Shown: positions 56,570 to 64,000 of the stretch, one piece after another | How the letters are laid out: the number at the start of each line of letters is the position of its first letter | Numbering within the stretch: position 1 is the stretch's first letter | Origin: an uncultured Paludibacter sp. | GTDB taxonomy: Bacteria > Bacteroidota > Bacteroidia > Bacteroidales > Paludibacteraceae | Direction: 5' to 3' | Length of the DNA: 64,000 nt | Assembly: GCA_937897985.1 (NCBI GenBank) | Contig: CALCBD010000010.1 | Span: forward strand, 81,129-145,128 | Position numbers and translations under genes: made by a program | Notes under the pieces: model-generated | The model's input: the letters and a program-made list of their open reading frames with translations, nothing else | Database searches by the model: none | What the model was told of the DNA's origin: nothing

Positions 56570-57316
56570 TTAACTTATCAATTCAATGTACTCTTTGATG
56601 ATAGAAAGTGAGTAATCACCCGCATGTTGATTTACGAATCCGATTGCTGAAACATGTGCTTCTTCGTTGGCATTATCTGAAATCACACGTACAACAGTTA
56701 AAGGAATTTCGTAATCATTACAAACCTGTGCAACAGCAGCGCCCTCCATTTCGGCACAAACGACTGATGGCAGATTTCTTAACAGGGCATTTTTCATTTC
56801 TTTACTTGAGATAAACAAATCGCCACTTGCAATATCGCCAACGACCATTTTCGGATAATTAATATCATATTCCGATAGTTTATGACGGAAATATTTATTG
56901 TTTTTCAGGAAGTTATGAACAGCCTGTGACATTAACTCAATGTTCTGAATCGGAACTTCAAAGGATGTTTTACCTGTTAGCGGAATTTCGAATCTGCGCA
57001 TCAGTGGTCGTGCATCCATGTCATGTTGAAAAAGTCTTTGTGCAATCACCACATCACCGACATTTATATCGGGCGAAATACCACCGGCAACTCCGGTAAA
57101 TATGATACGGTCAACATTGAATTCAAGTATCAGGTGAGTAGCAGTGGTCGAAGCAGCAACTTTTCCCCAGCGTGAAAAAACCGCAACAACCTCCTGCCCT
57201 TCTAAAATGCCTTTATAATAAATGCGACTGCCACGTTCAATAATTTCCTTATGAGTGATGGCAGCTATTATATTGTTCATTTCTTCGGGCATTGCACCCA
57301 TGATTCCTAATAACAT
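56570..57316 (-). CDS. mtnN: 5'-methylthioadenosine / S-adenosylhomocysteine nucleosidase
   Basis: This 248-residue enzyme cleaves MTA and SAH, recycling by-products of SAM use. IGIMGAMPEEM at the start has the catalytic Glu; FTGVAGGISPDINVGDVVIA (about 78-97) and EMEGAAVAQVCNDYEIPLTVVRVISDNAN (about 190-218) contain the substrate and Asp residues. It lies 26 bp downstream of the M48 peptidase gene on the same strand. Confidence 0.93.
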   Translation of the reverse strand: MLLGIMGAMPEEMNNIIAAITHKEIIERGSRIYYKGILEGQEVVAVFSRWGKVAASTTATHLILEFNVDRIIFTGVAGGISPDINVGDVVIAQRLFQHDMDARPLMRRFEIPLTGKTSFEVPIQNIELMSQAVHNFLKNNKYFRHKLSEYDINYPKMVVGDIASGDLFISSKEMKNALLRNLPSVVCAEMEGAAVAQVCNDYEIPLTVVRVISDNANEEAHVSAIGFVNQHAGDYSLSIIKEYIELIS

Positions 57317-57342
57317 ATTTTGTAAATTTACAAATTTCTCAT

Positions 57343-58581
57343 TTATAATTGTTTATGTAAGATATTCGTTATCCGTTGATAAAGAGTGGGATGCGAATAA
57401 TGAAAAAATACATATAGCGGATGTGGCATTAAATTACTTAATGATGTGGCCGAAAGTTTTTTTAAACCTGAAATCAACTGATCACCATAGCCATGAGTTG
57501 CTGCAAAATCATCTGCCTGATATTCAAATTTTCGTGAAAGCTGATTCCCGGCCAGATCAATAATCAGAGAAACCGGTGAATAGATGATTGCGAAGGCAAG
57601 AACATTGAGATGAAAAGAAGCTTTTGTACCACCGAGCGCCTGTGCTAAAACATCGCTTTTCAGGATTAATCCCAGTAAAAAGAACATGATTAATGAAGCC
57701 GGTAGTGATACCAGCATATTTTTCAGGGTATGTTTATGTTTATAATGTCCAATTTCGTGTGATAAAACTGCTACAATTTCTTCAGTACTGAGTTTATCCA
57801 TTAATGTATCATAGAGTACAATGCGTTTTTTGGGACCAAAACCGGTAAAATAAGCATTAGCCTTCGTAGAACGTTTTGATCCATCGATGACATAAATGTT
57901 TTTCAGTTTAAAACCGGTTTTTTGAGCAAATTTTTCGATTTCGGTGCGTAGTTCACCTTCAGGAAGAGGTGTTTGTTTATTGAACAAAGGCACAATCAAT
58001 TCTGAATAGAAAAGACTCATAAATAAACCGAAAACAGTGACTACACTCCACGCAATCAGCCAGAAATATGTAGACGAAGCATGATAAACGGAAATGATAA
58101 CATACAGCAGACCTCCGCCAATTAAAATTATCAGCAAATATTCCTTGATTTTATCCAAAATAAAAATTTTTGCTGTAACTTTGTTGAATCCGAATTCTTC
58201 TTCAATTATAAAAGTATCGTATAGCGAAAATGGTATTAAAAGAAGATCGTTGGCTAAAAAAATAATGCCAAAGAAAACAAGAGATCGAATAATTTCATGA
58301 GATATTAGTATCTGTAATGCTGAATCAAGCCAACCAAATCCACCGGAGGCGTACATTCCGAACGTTATCAGGAAACTATAGGCAGATGAAATCATTCCGA
58401 ACTTCGAATTGACTCTGAAATATTCCTGTTGTTTAGTGTATTTTTCCGAATCGTAAATATCGGAAAGAATTTGTGGCAAACCGAGTTTTGAATTTTTGAT
58501 ATTCAGGAGGGCTAAGAAACGCTCAAAACCGAAGTCGGCTAAGAGTATAATAATAATTGTCACGAAGAGAATATTATCCAT
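57343..58581 (-). CDS. M48-family integral membrane metallopeptidase (Ste24/CaaX type)
   Basis: This is a 412-residue peptidase with about seven helices. The zinc motif HEIGHYKHKH (His-Glu-x2-His, about 275-284) and the distant Glu in the block QLSRKFEYQADDFAATHG (about 355-372) are clear. The N-terminal domain with ARISS-like loop EEEFGFNKVTAKIFILDKIKEY is typical of Ste24 homologues. Bacterial members probably degrade misfolded membrane proteins. A good promoter lies 36 bp upstream, divergent from the phosphoesterase operon. Confidence 0.9.
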   Translation of the reverse strand: MDNILFVTIIIILLADFGFERFLALLNIKNSKLGLPQILSDIYDSEKYTKQQEYFRVNSKFGMISSAYSFLITFGMYASGGFGWLDSALQILISHEIIRSLVFFGIIFLANDLLLIPFSLYDTFIIEEEFGFNKVTAKIFILDKIKEYLLIILIGGGLLYVIISVYHASSTYFWLIAWSVVTVFGLFMSLFYSELIVPLFNKQTPLPEGELRTEIEKFAQKTGFKLKNIYVIDGSKRSTKANAYFTGFGPKKRIVLYDTLMDKLSTEEIVAVLSHEIGHYKHKHTLKNMLVSLPASLIMFFLLGLILKSDVLAQALGGTKASFHLNVLAFAIIYSPVSLIIDLAGNQLSRKFEYQADDFAATHGYGDQLISGLKKLSATSLSNLMPHPLYVFFHYSHPTLYQRITNILHKQL

Positions 58582-58616
58582 TTTTCTTTATCAAATTTTT
58601 GACGCGAAATAAGTCG

Positions 58617-58648
58617 CAAATGTACAAATAAAATTTCGTTTAAACAAA
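58617..58648 (-). promoter_or_regulatory. Promoter of the M48-mtnN operon
   Basis: On the minus strand -33 TTTG (58648-58645), a 20-bp spacer and -7 TACATTTG (58624-58617) match the consensus, 36 bp before the start. Confidence 0.72.
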
Positions 58649-58678
58649 GAAATCTGGTTTCAATTCGCACAAAAAAAC

Positions 58679-58686
58679 TATCTTTG
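58679..58686 (+). promoter_or_regulatory. -7 box of the phosphoesterase operon
   Basis: TATCTTTG overlaps an upstream in-frame GTG (58686), so translation must begin downstream, at ATG 58728. Confidence 0.55.
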
Positions 58687-58727
58687 TGCATCAATTCATT
58701 TCTTTTTACATTATAAAATATATTAAA

Positions 58728-59921
58728 ATGAAAATGTACAATCTGGTTTTTATCATTTTGATTTTGATGCTAATCATACCGGACATCTTCTTTTATTTTA
58801 AACTCAGAAACAATAAATCAAAACCTGTATTTATTGTATTGCACCTGATGGGAGTTTTGTTTTTCTCTTCCATTTTTGTTTATATAAAATTCGGCATGGA
58901 AAGCTCACAAAATTTTCGGATTGTTGTGTGGATAATGTGGTTTTATTACCTGTTTTTGCTTATCTATATTCCTAAAATAATACATATTACGTTCTACTTT
59001 CTGAACTATCTGTTTAAAAAAAAGTTCAAAAGAGATACTCTTTATTTCGATAAAATCAGAATTGCTATTACGGTTTTTGTAATAGTTATCATGTTAGTGG
59101 GGGCATTTGTTACTCCCAACAATTTTGATGTTATTAAAACTGAATTGCAAATTAAAGATCTGCCAAAAGCTTTCGATGGTTACCGTATTATTCAGTTATC
59201 TGATATTCATTTAGGTAGCTGGGGACGTGAATATGGTAAAATGAAAAAAATTGTCAGATTAGTCAATAAGCAACAACCTGATATCATAGTATTTACGGGC
59301 GATATGGTCAATAATTATGCGGAAGAAATGATTGGCTGGAAACCCGTTTTTTCAGGATTTGACAGGAAATGCCCTAAATATGCTGTTACGGGAAATCACG
59401 ATTATGGAGATTATACCGATTGGAAAACTGAAGATGACAAAAAGCAAAACAGATTAAAAATCAATCAAACGATTACTGATTTTGGTTTCAGATTATTGTT
59501 AAATGAACATATCTATCTGAAAAAAGGCAATGATAGTTTATTGCTGGCTGGTGTCGAAAACTGGGGTAAAACAAATCAGTCAAGGTATTGTGATTTAAAA
59601 AAAGCACTTTCGGGTAGTAAACCAGGTGAACCGAAGATTTTGTTATCGCACGATCCTGATCATTGGGCCGAAGAAGTAATCGGCCGTGAAGATATTGTGT
59701 TGACTCTTTCCGGTCACACACATGCTGCACAACTTGGTGTCAAAATCGGTAATCGGCTTTTTTCGCCTGCTGCCTTTGTATTTAAATACTGGGTTGGATT
59801 GTATCATCATGTTGATCAATATCTTTATGTTAACAAAGGACTCGGGTATATCGGATTACCTATGCAAATTGGTGTCCGACCTGAAATTACATTAATCATA
59901 CTAAGAACTAAACAAGAATAA
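58728..59921 (+). CDS. Membrane-anchored calcineurin-like metallophosphoesterase
   Basis: From the ATG at 58728 this is 397 residues. Four helices (about 1-125) anchor the protein; the soluble phosphoesterase domain has all metal motifs: LSDIHLGSW, FTGDMVNN, TGNHDYGDY, LLSHDPDHW and LSGHTHAAQ. This layout is the YaeI/YkuE group, thought to hydrolyse lipid-linked phosphates such as UDP-diacylglucosamine-like substrates, but substrate is not fixed. It overlaps the next gene by one base (stop A = start A), indicating translational coupling. Confidence 0.85.
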   Translation: MKMYNLVFIILILMLIIPDIFFYFKLRNNKSKPVFIVLHLMGVLFFSSIFVYIKFGMESSQNFRIVVWIMWFYYLFLLIYIPKIIHITFYFLNYLFKKKFKRDTLYFDKIRIAITVFVIVIMLVGAFVTPNNFDVIKTELQIKDLPKAFDGYRIIQLSDIHLGSWGREYGKMKKIVRLVNKQQPDIIVFTGDMVNNYAEEMIGWKPVFSGFDRKCPKYAVTGNHDYGDYTDWKTEDDKKQNRLKINQTITDFGFRLLLNEHIYLKKGNDSLLLAGVENWGKTNQSRYCDLKKALSGSKPGEPKILLSHDPDHWAEEVIGREDIVLTLSGHTHAAQLGVKIGNRLFSPAAFVFKYWVGLYHHVDQYLYVNKGLGYIGLPMQIGVRPEITLIILRTKQE

Positions 59922-60913
59922 TGAATTATAATAAACTGATAATGAAAATTTTACATAACAGATTTTTTAAACAGACCTTCTGTCTCCTGTTTATTCTATT
60001 ATTAGTCATATCATGTAAAGAACCGGCTTCAGATACCATCAGGATAGGAGTTCTGGACGGCCCTTCAGCCATTAGCTTCATTAGGTTAATCGACAAGCCA
60101 CTAATCATCAATGGAAAAAAAACGGAGGTAATAATTAAATCGGATCCTCAGCAAATACAAGCTTTGATGATGCAAAAAAAGCTTGATTTTGCAATTTTGC
60201 CTACTGTAATGAGTGCCAATCTCTTCAATAAGGGAATACCTTATAAAATTGTTGCTATTCCTGTTTGGGGAACACTGTATTTAGTGACATCCGATCATGA
60301 AATAAGTTCTCCCGAAAACCTGGCGGGTAAACAAATTTCTGTTTTCGGACAAAGCGCAACACCCGATATTCTGCTTCAGAGTTTTATAAAATATTATCAA
60401 CTAAAAAATGTAAAAATTGATTATTCATTCGGGGGAAATCACGAGTTAGCAAATGCTTTAATGCAGAAAAAAGTCAGAACTGCTGTACTTTCAGAGCCAC
60501 TTGTAAGCAATATTCTTCATTTGGACAGTACATTCAGAATTGTGACAAAATTAAATTGCGAATATTTATTTAACAATACAAATACTAATATATTCGCACA
60601 GACATCATTTCTTGTAAGTGACAAATTCATAAGCGATTATCAGGCTCAGATTCACTTAATAAGCGATGCTTATTCCAATAGCTGTAAGTTTGTTAATGAA
60701 CATCCTGATGAAGCTGTAAAACTCTGTATTAAACATCATTTACTGAGCAATCAGGTTGATGCACGAAGGGTAATTCAGTTGTGCAGTATAAGATATATTG
60801 GAGCTTTTGCCGTTGAACCGGAATTAATGAGATATTTGTCTGTGATTTATAATTACAATCCATCGCTGATTGGTGGTAAAATGCCCGATCGTGATATAAT
60901 TTATCAACCCTGA
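59921..60913 (+). CDS. ABC transporter substrate-binding lipoprotein (NMT1/SsuA-like)
   Basis: This is a 330-residue protein. A hydrophobic signal ends in the lipobox LVISC (Cys32, or Cys25 if translation begins at the second Met). The mature part starts DTIRIGVLDGPSAISFIRL and continues with an aliphatic-sulfonate/NMT1-like fold: DPQQIQALMMQKKLDFAILPTVMSANLFNKG and ISVFGQSATPDILLQSFIKYY. It is probably the outer-leaflet binding component for the fused permease-ATPase encoded next. Solute could be nitrate, sulfonate, taurine or a thiamine precursor; sequence does not decide. Confidence 0.82.
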   Translation: MNYNKLIMKILHNRFFKQTFCLLFILLLVISCKEPASDTIRIGVLDGPSAISFIRLIDKPLIINGKKTEVIIKSDPQQIQALMMQKKLDFAILPTVMSANLFNKGIPYKIVAIPVWGTLYLVTSDHEISSPENLAGKQISVFGQSATPDILLQSFIKYYQLKNVKIDYSFGGNHELANALMQKKVRTAVLSEPLVSNILHLDSTFRIVTKLNCEYLFNNTNTNIFAQTSFLVSDKFISDYQAQIHLISDAYSNSCKFVNEHPDEAVKLCIKHHLLSNQVDARRVIQLCSIRYIGAFAVEPELMRYLSVIYNYNPSLIGGKMPDRDIIYQP

Positions 60914-60986
60914 TTTTTTTAAATAAATAAATCGGACTTTCTCACTATCTTTACATAATATTTTTATTATTTATTGTTGATTACTA

Positions 60987-62360
60987 ATGAGAAGTAGAAT
61001 TCTGCCGGTATTTTTGTCGGTTATTACATTATCAGTCCTATGGCAGATGTTGTCAGTGCTTATCGGATACCCTGCCATCTTCCCCACCCTGCCGGCTTTG
61101 ATACTGAATATTCAAAAGCTTTTTACATCGGTAAATTTCTATGAAGTTTTATTAGCGACAATTGTTCGCGGACTCATAGGATGCTTTATCTCATTTGTGA
61201 TAGCATTTTTACTAGCGACTATAGCTGCTTTTTCGACATTCTGGAAAAACTTTTTTCATCCGGTTTTTATTGTTATTCGTTCAATTCCGGTCATTTCTTT
61301 AGTATTAATAGCCCTGTTATGGTTTGCACCCGACGAACTACCTGTTTTCATAGCCCTTTTTACAATGTTGCCGATATTGTATCAAAATACGTTAAATGGC
61401 CTTGAAAGCACAGATAAAAAGCACATTGAGATGGCTAAAGTATTCGGAAAATCAAAAACCGAAATCTTCAGGTATATCTACTTGCCTTCGTCTTTAAAAT
61501 TGATTTTCAACGGATTAAGTGCTGCAATGGGATTTGGATGGCGTGCTGTCATCATTGGAGAAGCACTGGCTCAACCTTCGCTGGGCATTGGATCGAGTAT
61601 GAAACAGGCTCAAACTTACATCAATGTTTCAGAATTAATTGCCTGGACAGTTGTCGCTATTGGAATTAGCTATTTATTTGAAATTATTATCAGATATCTC
61701 AGTCATTTACGGATTAAATACAACCATATTAAACATATTACACAAAAATCAGCTACCGGCCCTTATCAAATTAATGTTGAAGATGTTTCCATGAGTTACA
61801 ATCAGGTAAATGTAATCAATAACCTCTCGGTCAGCTTATTGCCTGGTGTTGCTTATTTTTTGAAATCACCTTCGGGTAGTGGCAAAACCACGCTTTTAAA
61901 ACTGATTAGCGGACTCGAAAAACCTGATAATGGAAAAGTAGTATATAATAAACACTACAATTTTGGCTTTTCATTTCAGGATACAAGATTATTGCCCTGG
62001 TTAACGGTGATTGAAAATATTCGTTTTGGTTTAAGAATTGACAGACAAGCACATACCTTTGCAGAGAAAGAGATATCCGGTTTAAGTTCAAAATTAGGTA
62101 TTTCACACTTATTCGACAGATATCCTTATGAATTAAGTGGTGGGGAACAACAACGGGTTGGAATAATCAGAGCATTGGTCTCAAATTTTGATGTACTTGT
62201 GTTGGATGAACCCCTTTCCGGATTAGACTACGAATTAAAAATGAAGGTAATCGATATTGTTGAATCATATATTTTAAAAAAAACCGCTATTCTTCTATGG
62301 GCAACCCACGAAGATATTGAATTTAAACAATTGAAATATAATGAGATAACTTTAGGTTAA
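60987..62360 (+). CDS. ABC permease-ATPase fusion protein
   Basis: This is a 457-residue fusion. Residues 1-245 are an SsuC/TauC-like permease with about six helices and the EAA loop IEMAKVFGKSKTEIFRYIYLP (147-167). Residues 262-457 are an ABC ATPase: Q-loop Gln331 (SFQDTRLLPW), signature LSGGEQQR (383-390), Walker B VLVLDEPLSGLD (403-414), H-loop His441. Walker A reads SPSGSGKTT (294-302), with Ser where the first Gly of GxxxxGKT is expected. Permease and ATPase are normally separate genes in this family. One chain likely dimerises to form the complete transporter, working with the upstream lipoprotein. Confidence 0.82.
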   Translation: MRSRILPVFLSVITLSVLWQMLSVLIGYPAIFPTLPALILNIQKLFTSVNFYEVLLATIVRGLIGCFISFVIAFLLATIAAFSTFWKNFFHPVFIVIRSIPVISLVLIALLWFAPDELPVFIALFTMLPILYQNTLNGLESTDKKHIEMAKVFGKSKTEIFRYIYLPSSLKLIFNGLSAAMGFGWRAVIIGEALAQPSLGIGSSMKQAQTYINVSELIAWTVVAIGISYLFEIIIRYLSHLRIKYNHIKHITQKSATGPYQINVEDVSMSYNQVNVINNLSVSLLPGVAYFLKSPSGSGKTTLLKLISGLEKPDNGKVVYNKHYNFGFSFQDTRLLPWLTVIENIRFGLRIDRQAHTFAEKEISGLSSKLGISHLFDRYPYELSGGEQQRVGIIRALVSNFDVLVLDEPLSGLDYELKMKVIDIVESYILKKTAILLWATHEDIEFKQLKYNEITLG

Positions 62361-62392
62361 TCAATCAATGATTGAATTAAAACACAATTGAA

Positions 62393-63718
62393 ATGCAATC
62401 GAAAGTTCAGAATTTTATTGAAAAAAAACAGTTATTGTCCGACAAATCAACAGTAATTGTCGGGGTAAGTGGTGGTGCTGATTCAGTAGCATTGCTCCAT
62501 ATTCTTCATAACTCAGGATTTAATTGCATTGCAGCACATTGCAATTTCAAATTAAGGAAAGAAGAATCGGACAGAGATGAAGAATTTGTGAGGTTATTAG
62601 CCGAAGAATTGATGATTCCTTTTCAAAGCATAGTATTTGACACAACTGAATATGCAGAAATAAACAAAATTTCGATTGAAATGGCTGCACGTGACCTCAG
62701 GTATGCATGGTTTTCAGAGCTTCAAACAAAGTTTAATGCCGAAGCTATTGCAGTTGCTCATCACGCCGACGATAGTATCGAAACTTTGCTGATGAATCTG
62801 GTGCGTGGAACCGGTATTCGCGGTATCACAGGAATACCTTTTAGGAATGGCAACGTAATCCGACCTTTGCTGTGTTGTTCACGGGAAGAGATTATTGATT
62901 ACCTGATGAAATTCAATCTTGAATATGTTGAAGATTCTACAAATGCTTTATGTGACTATAACAGAAATAAATTCAGAAATCAGATCATACCAATGCTTGA
63001 GGAAATCAATCCTTCGGTACGCAAAGTTCTGTACGAAACCATCGAACGTTTTCAGGGGATACAATCTGTGTTCGAAAAAGCTATCGGAGAAATTTCGTCT
63101 CAGATATCAGAGCACCGAGCCGATGGATATTATATCAATATTAAGCAATTGGCAATGCAGGCAGATATCCCGACAGTTCTTTTTGAACTTATCAGGCCTT
63201 ATGGATTTCATCCAGATCAGATCAGTAATATAGCACAGAAAATTGAAAATGAAGCAGGTAAATCGTTTTATTCAGCTACCCATCGCCTTATCATTGACCG
63301 CGAGTATCTGATTATTACTCTGATAAGAGATAAAATGGATGAAATTTATTATATTGAAAAGGGTGAAACAGAATTGAATGCCAAAATACATCTGAAATTG
63401 AAGACTTTTGTTAACAATAAAGACTTTATGGTTTCGAAATCGGCTGATTGCATTCATCTCGATACTTCAAATTTAAAGTTTCCGTTAATTCTGCGTCACT
63501 GGCGTGAAGGAGATTCGTTTATCCCTTTCGGAATGAAAGGACGGAAAAAAGTAAGTGATTTCTTTATTGATAACAAACTGAGTTTAATACTAAAAGAACA
63601 AATCCTGCTTCTGACTTCGGGTGATGATATTGTTTGGATACCTGGTTACAGAACTGACAACCGGTTCAGAATAACTGATAAAACTACCGAAATACTTGAA
63701 ATCAGACAAATTCAATAG
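62393..63718 (+). CDS. tilS: tRNA(Ile)-lysidine synthase
   Basis: This 441-residue enzyme converts C34 of tRNA-Ile(CAU) to lysidine, changing its decoding from AUG to AUA. The PP-loop SGGADS is at residues 26-31. HHADDSIETLLMNLVRGTGIRGITGIP (about 123-149) follows, and the C-terminal TilS domain ends with PFGMKGRKKVSDFFIDNKLS. It lies 32 bp after the ABC gene and is probably the last gene of that operon. Confidence 0.94.
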   Translation: MQSKVQNFIEKKQLLSDKSTVIVGVSGGADSVALLHILHNSGFNCIAAHCNFKLRKEESDRDEEFVRLLAEELMIPFQSIVFDTTEYAEINKISIEMAARDLRYAWFSELQTKFNAEAIAVAHHADDSIETLLMNLVRGTGIRGITGIPFRNGNVIRPLLCCSREEIIDYLMKFNLEYVEDSTNALCDYNRNKFRNQIIPMLEEINPSVRKVLYETIERFQGIQSVFEKAIGEISSQISEHRADGYYINIKQLAMQADIPTVLFELIRPYGFHPDQISNIAQKIENEAGKSFYSATHRLIIDREYLIITLIRDKMDEIYYIEKGETELNAKIHLKLKTFVNNKDFMVSKSADCIHLDTSNLKFPLILRHWREGDSFIPFGMKGRKKVSDFFIDNKLSLILKEQILLLTSGDDIVWIPGYRTDNRFRITDKTTEILEIRQIQ

Positions 63719-63745
63719 ACAGTTTTTTTTTCACCACCTCCCTCC

Positions 63746-63761
63746 AACCCCCAAAGGGGTT
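63746..63761 (+). terminator. Weak hairpin after tilS
   Basis: AACCCC-CAAA-GGGGTT forms a short stem; the following sequence is not T-rich, so termination here is doubtful. Confidence 0.3.
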
Positions 63762-63773
63762 TCAACAGGTCAT

Positions 63774-64000
63774 GCCACCCCCTAAAGGGTGAGGCTTTGC
63801 TCAGGTTCAACGTTTCCGTTTGTATTAATTATAAATTCTGAATTATTAATTATTAATTATTAATTATTAATTATCAAAGCCACCCCCCAAAGGGTGAGGC
63901 TTTGCTCAGGTTCAACGTTTCCATTTGTATTAATTATTAATTATTAATTATTAATTATTAATTATCAAAGCCACCCCCTAAAGGGTGAGGCTTTGCTCAG
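63774..64000. repeat. Tandem repeat array with TTAATTA microsatellite
   Basis: The unit begins GCCACCCCCTAAAGGGTG AGGCTTTGCTCAGG, continues TTCAACGTTTCCRTTTGTATTAATT and ends in 4-6 copies of the 7-mer TTAATTA. Copies start at 63774, 63879 and 63970; spacing is 105 and 91 bp because the TTAATTA number varies. The 5' part forms an imperfect hairpin. The last copy runs off the window edge, so total number is unknown. There are no unique spacers, so this is not CRISPR. Confidence 0.85.

Noticed and set aside
58686..58727. Extension of the phosphoesterase from GTG 58686
   Set aside because: The GTG is the last base of the -7 box; translation from ATG 58728 is more consistent.
63774..64000. Possible CRISPR array
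   Set aside because: The spacers are not unique; they are the same text with different numbers of TTAATTA.
1..64000. Prophage, integrase, transposase, restriction or defence system
   Set aside because: I looked for these among all frames and found no such domains; the nuclease at 18.8-21.7 kb is AddB-like repair, and the lone XRE gene has no partner.

Overview
The window is an AT-rich chromosomal segment from an anaerobic member of the Bacteroidota, most likely Bacteroidales. Three things support this. (1) Many gene starts are preceded by the Bacteroidota promoter: a -7 box TAnnTTTG, in six cases with a -33 TTTG/TTG 18-20 bp upstream. (2) The gene content is typical of the phylum: DUF5606, a carboxypeptidase-like plus TonB-type outer-membrane receptor, a membrane pyrophosphatase, and a bifunctional nuclease with a UVR tail. 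(3) The redox genes (2-oxoacid:ferredoxin oxidoreductase, NfnAB-type transhydrogenase, NAD-linked PyrK/PyrD) fit an anaerobe. Most genes are core housekeeping genes. I see no phage, integrase, IS element or CRISPR.

Layout. 1-6.7 kb: end of a glycosyltransferase, UDP-glucuronate decarboxylase, then on the minus strand ispE, gyrA and a periplasmic TPR protein. 6.8-11.8 kb: dnaB, a NupG-like MFS carrier, a bifunctional nuclease, a Yip1-like protein and smpB. 11.9-17.5 kb: minus-strand redox block (NfnB, NfnA, then gamma, beta, alpha and ferredoxin subunits of a 2-oxoacid:ferredoxin oxidoreductase). 17.6-26.9 kb: secreted esterase, AddB-like nuclease, a lone tRNA-Glu(CTC), DUF554, a lone hisA, DUF5606, and a Nif3/zinc-ribbon pair. 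26.9-31.3 kb: a nearly 1-kb AT-rich control region, an XRE regulator with palindromic operators inside its own promoter, then pyrK-pyrD-miaA. 31.3-40.4 kb (minus): menG/ubiE, a PagL-like lipid A deacylase, a PAP2 phosphatase, lgt, secA, a YihY protein and RNase P RNA. 40.6-44.7 kb: NDH-2 and a TonB-type receptor with an operator-like palindrome. 44.8-53.3 kb: a TrpB2-type tryptophan synthase beta chain behind a Trp leader peptide and terminator; yicC-gmk-nadD; an MBL hydrolase and rsmG; fabD; aspS; and a small gene whose 3' end is tandemly duplicated. 54.2-58.6 kb (minus): membrane pyrophosphatase, MTA/SAH nucleosidase, M48 peptidase. 58.7-63.7 kb: a phosphoesterase, a lipoprotein binding protein, a permease-ATPase fusion and tilS. 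The window ends in a tandem repeat array.

The most interesting regulatory structures are not open reading frames of normal size. One is a ribosome-mediated tryptophan attenuator: a 19-residue leader peptide containing Trp-Arg-Trp, mutually exclusive hairpins and an intrinsic terminator, ahead of a solitary trpB2. Another is a compact autoregulatory switch: one palindrome on the -33 box and a second filling the spacer of the XRE promoter. A third is a 16-bp palindrome plus a 21-bp-phased half site directly upstream of the receptor promoter. All functional statements come from reading the sequence and from family knowledge; no database search was run.
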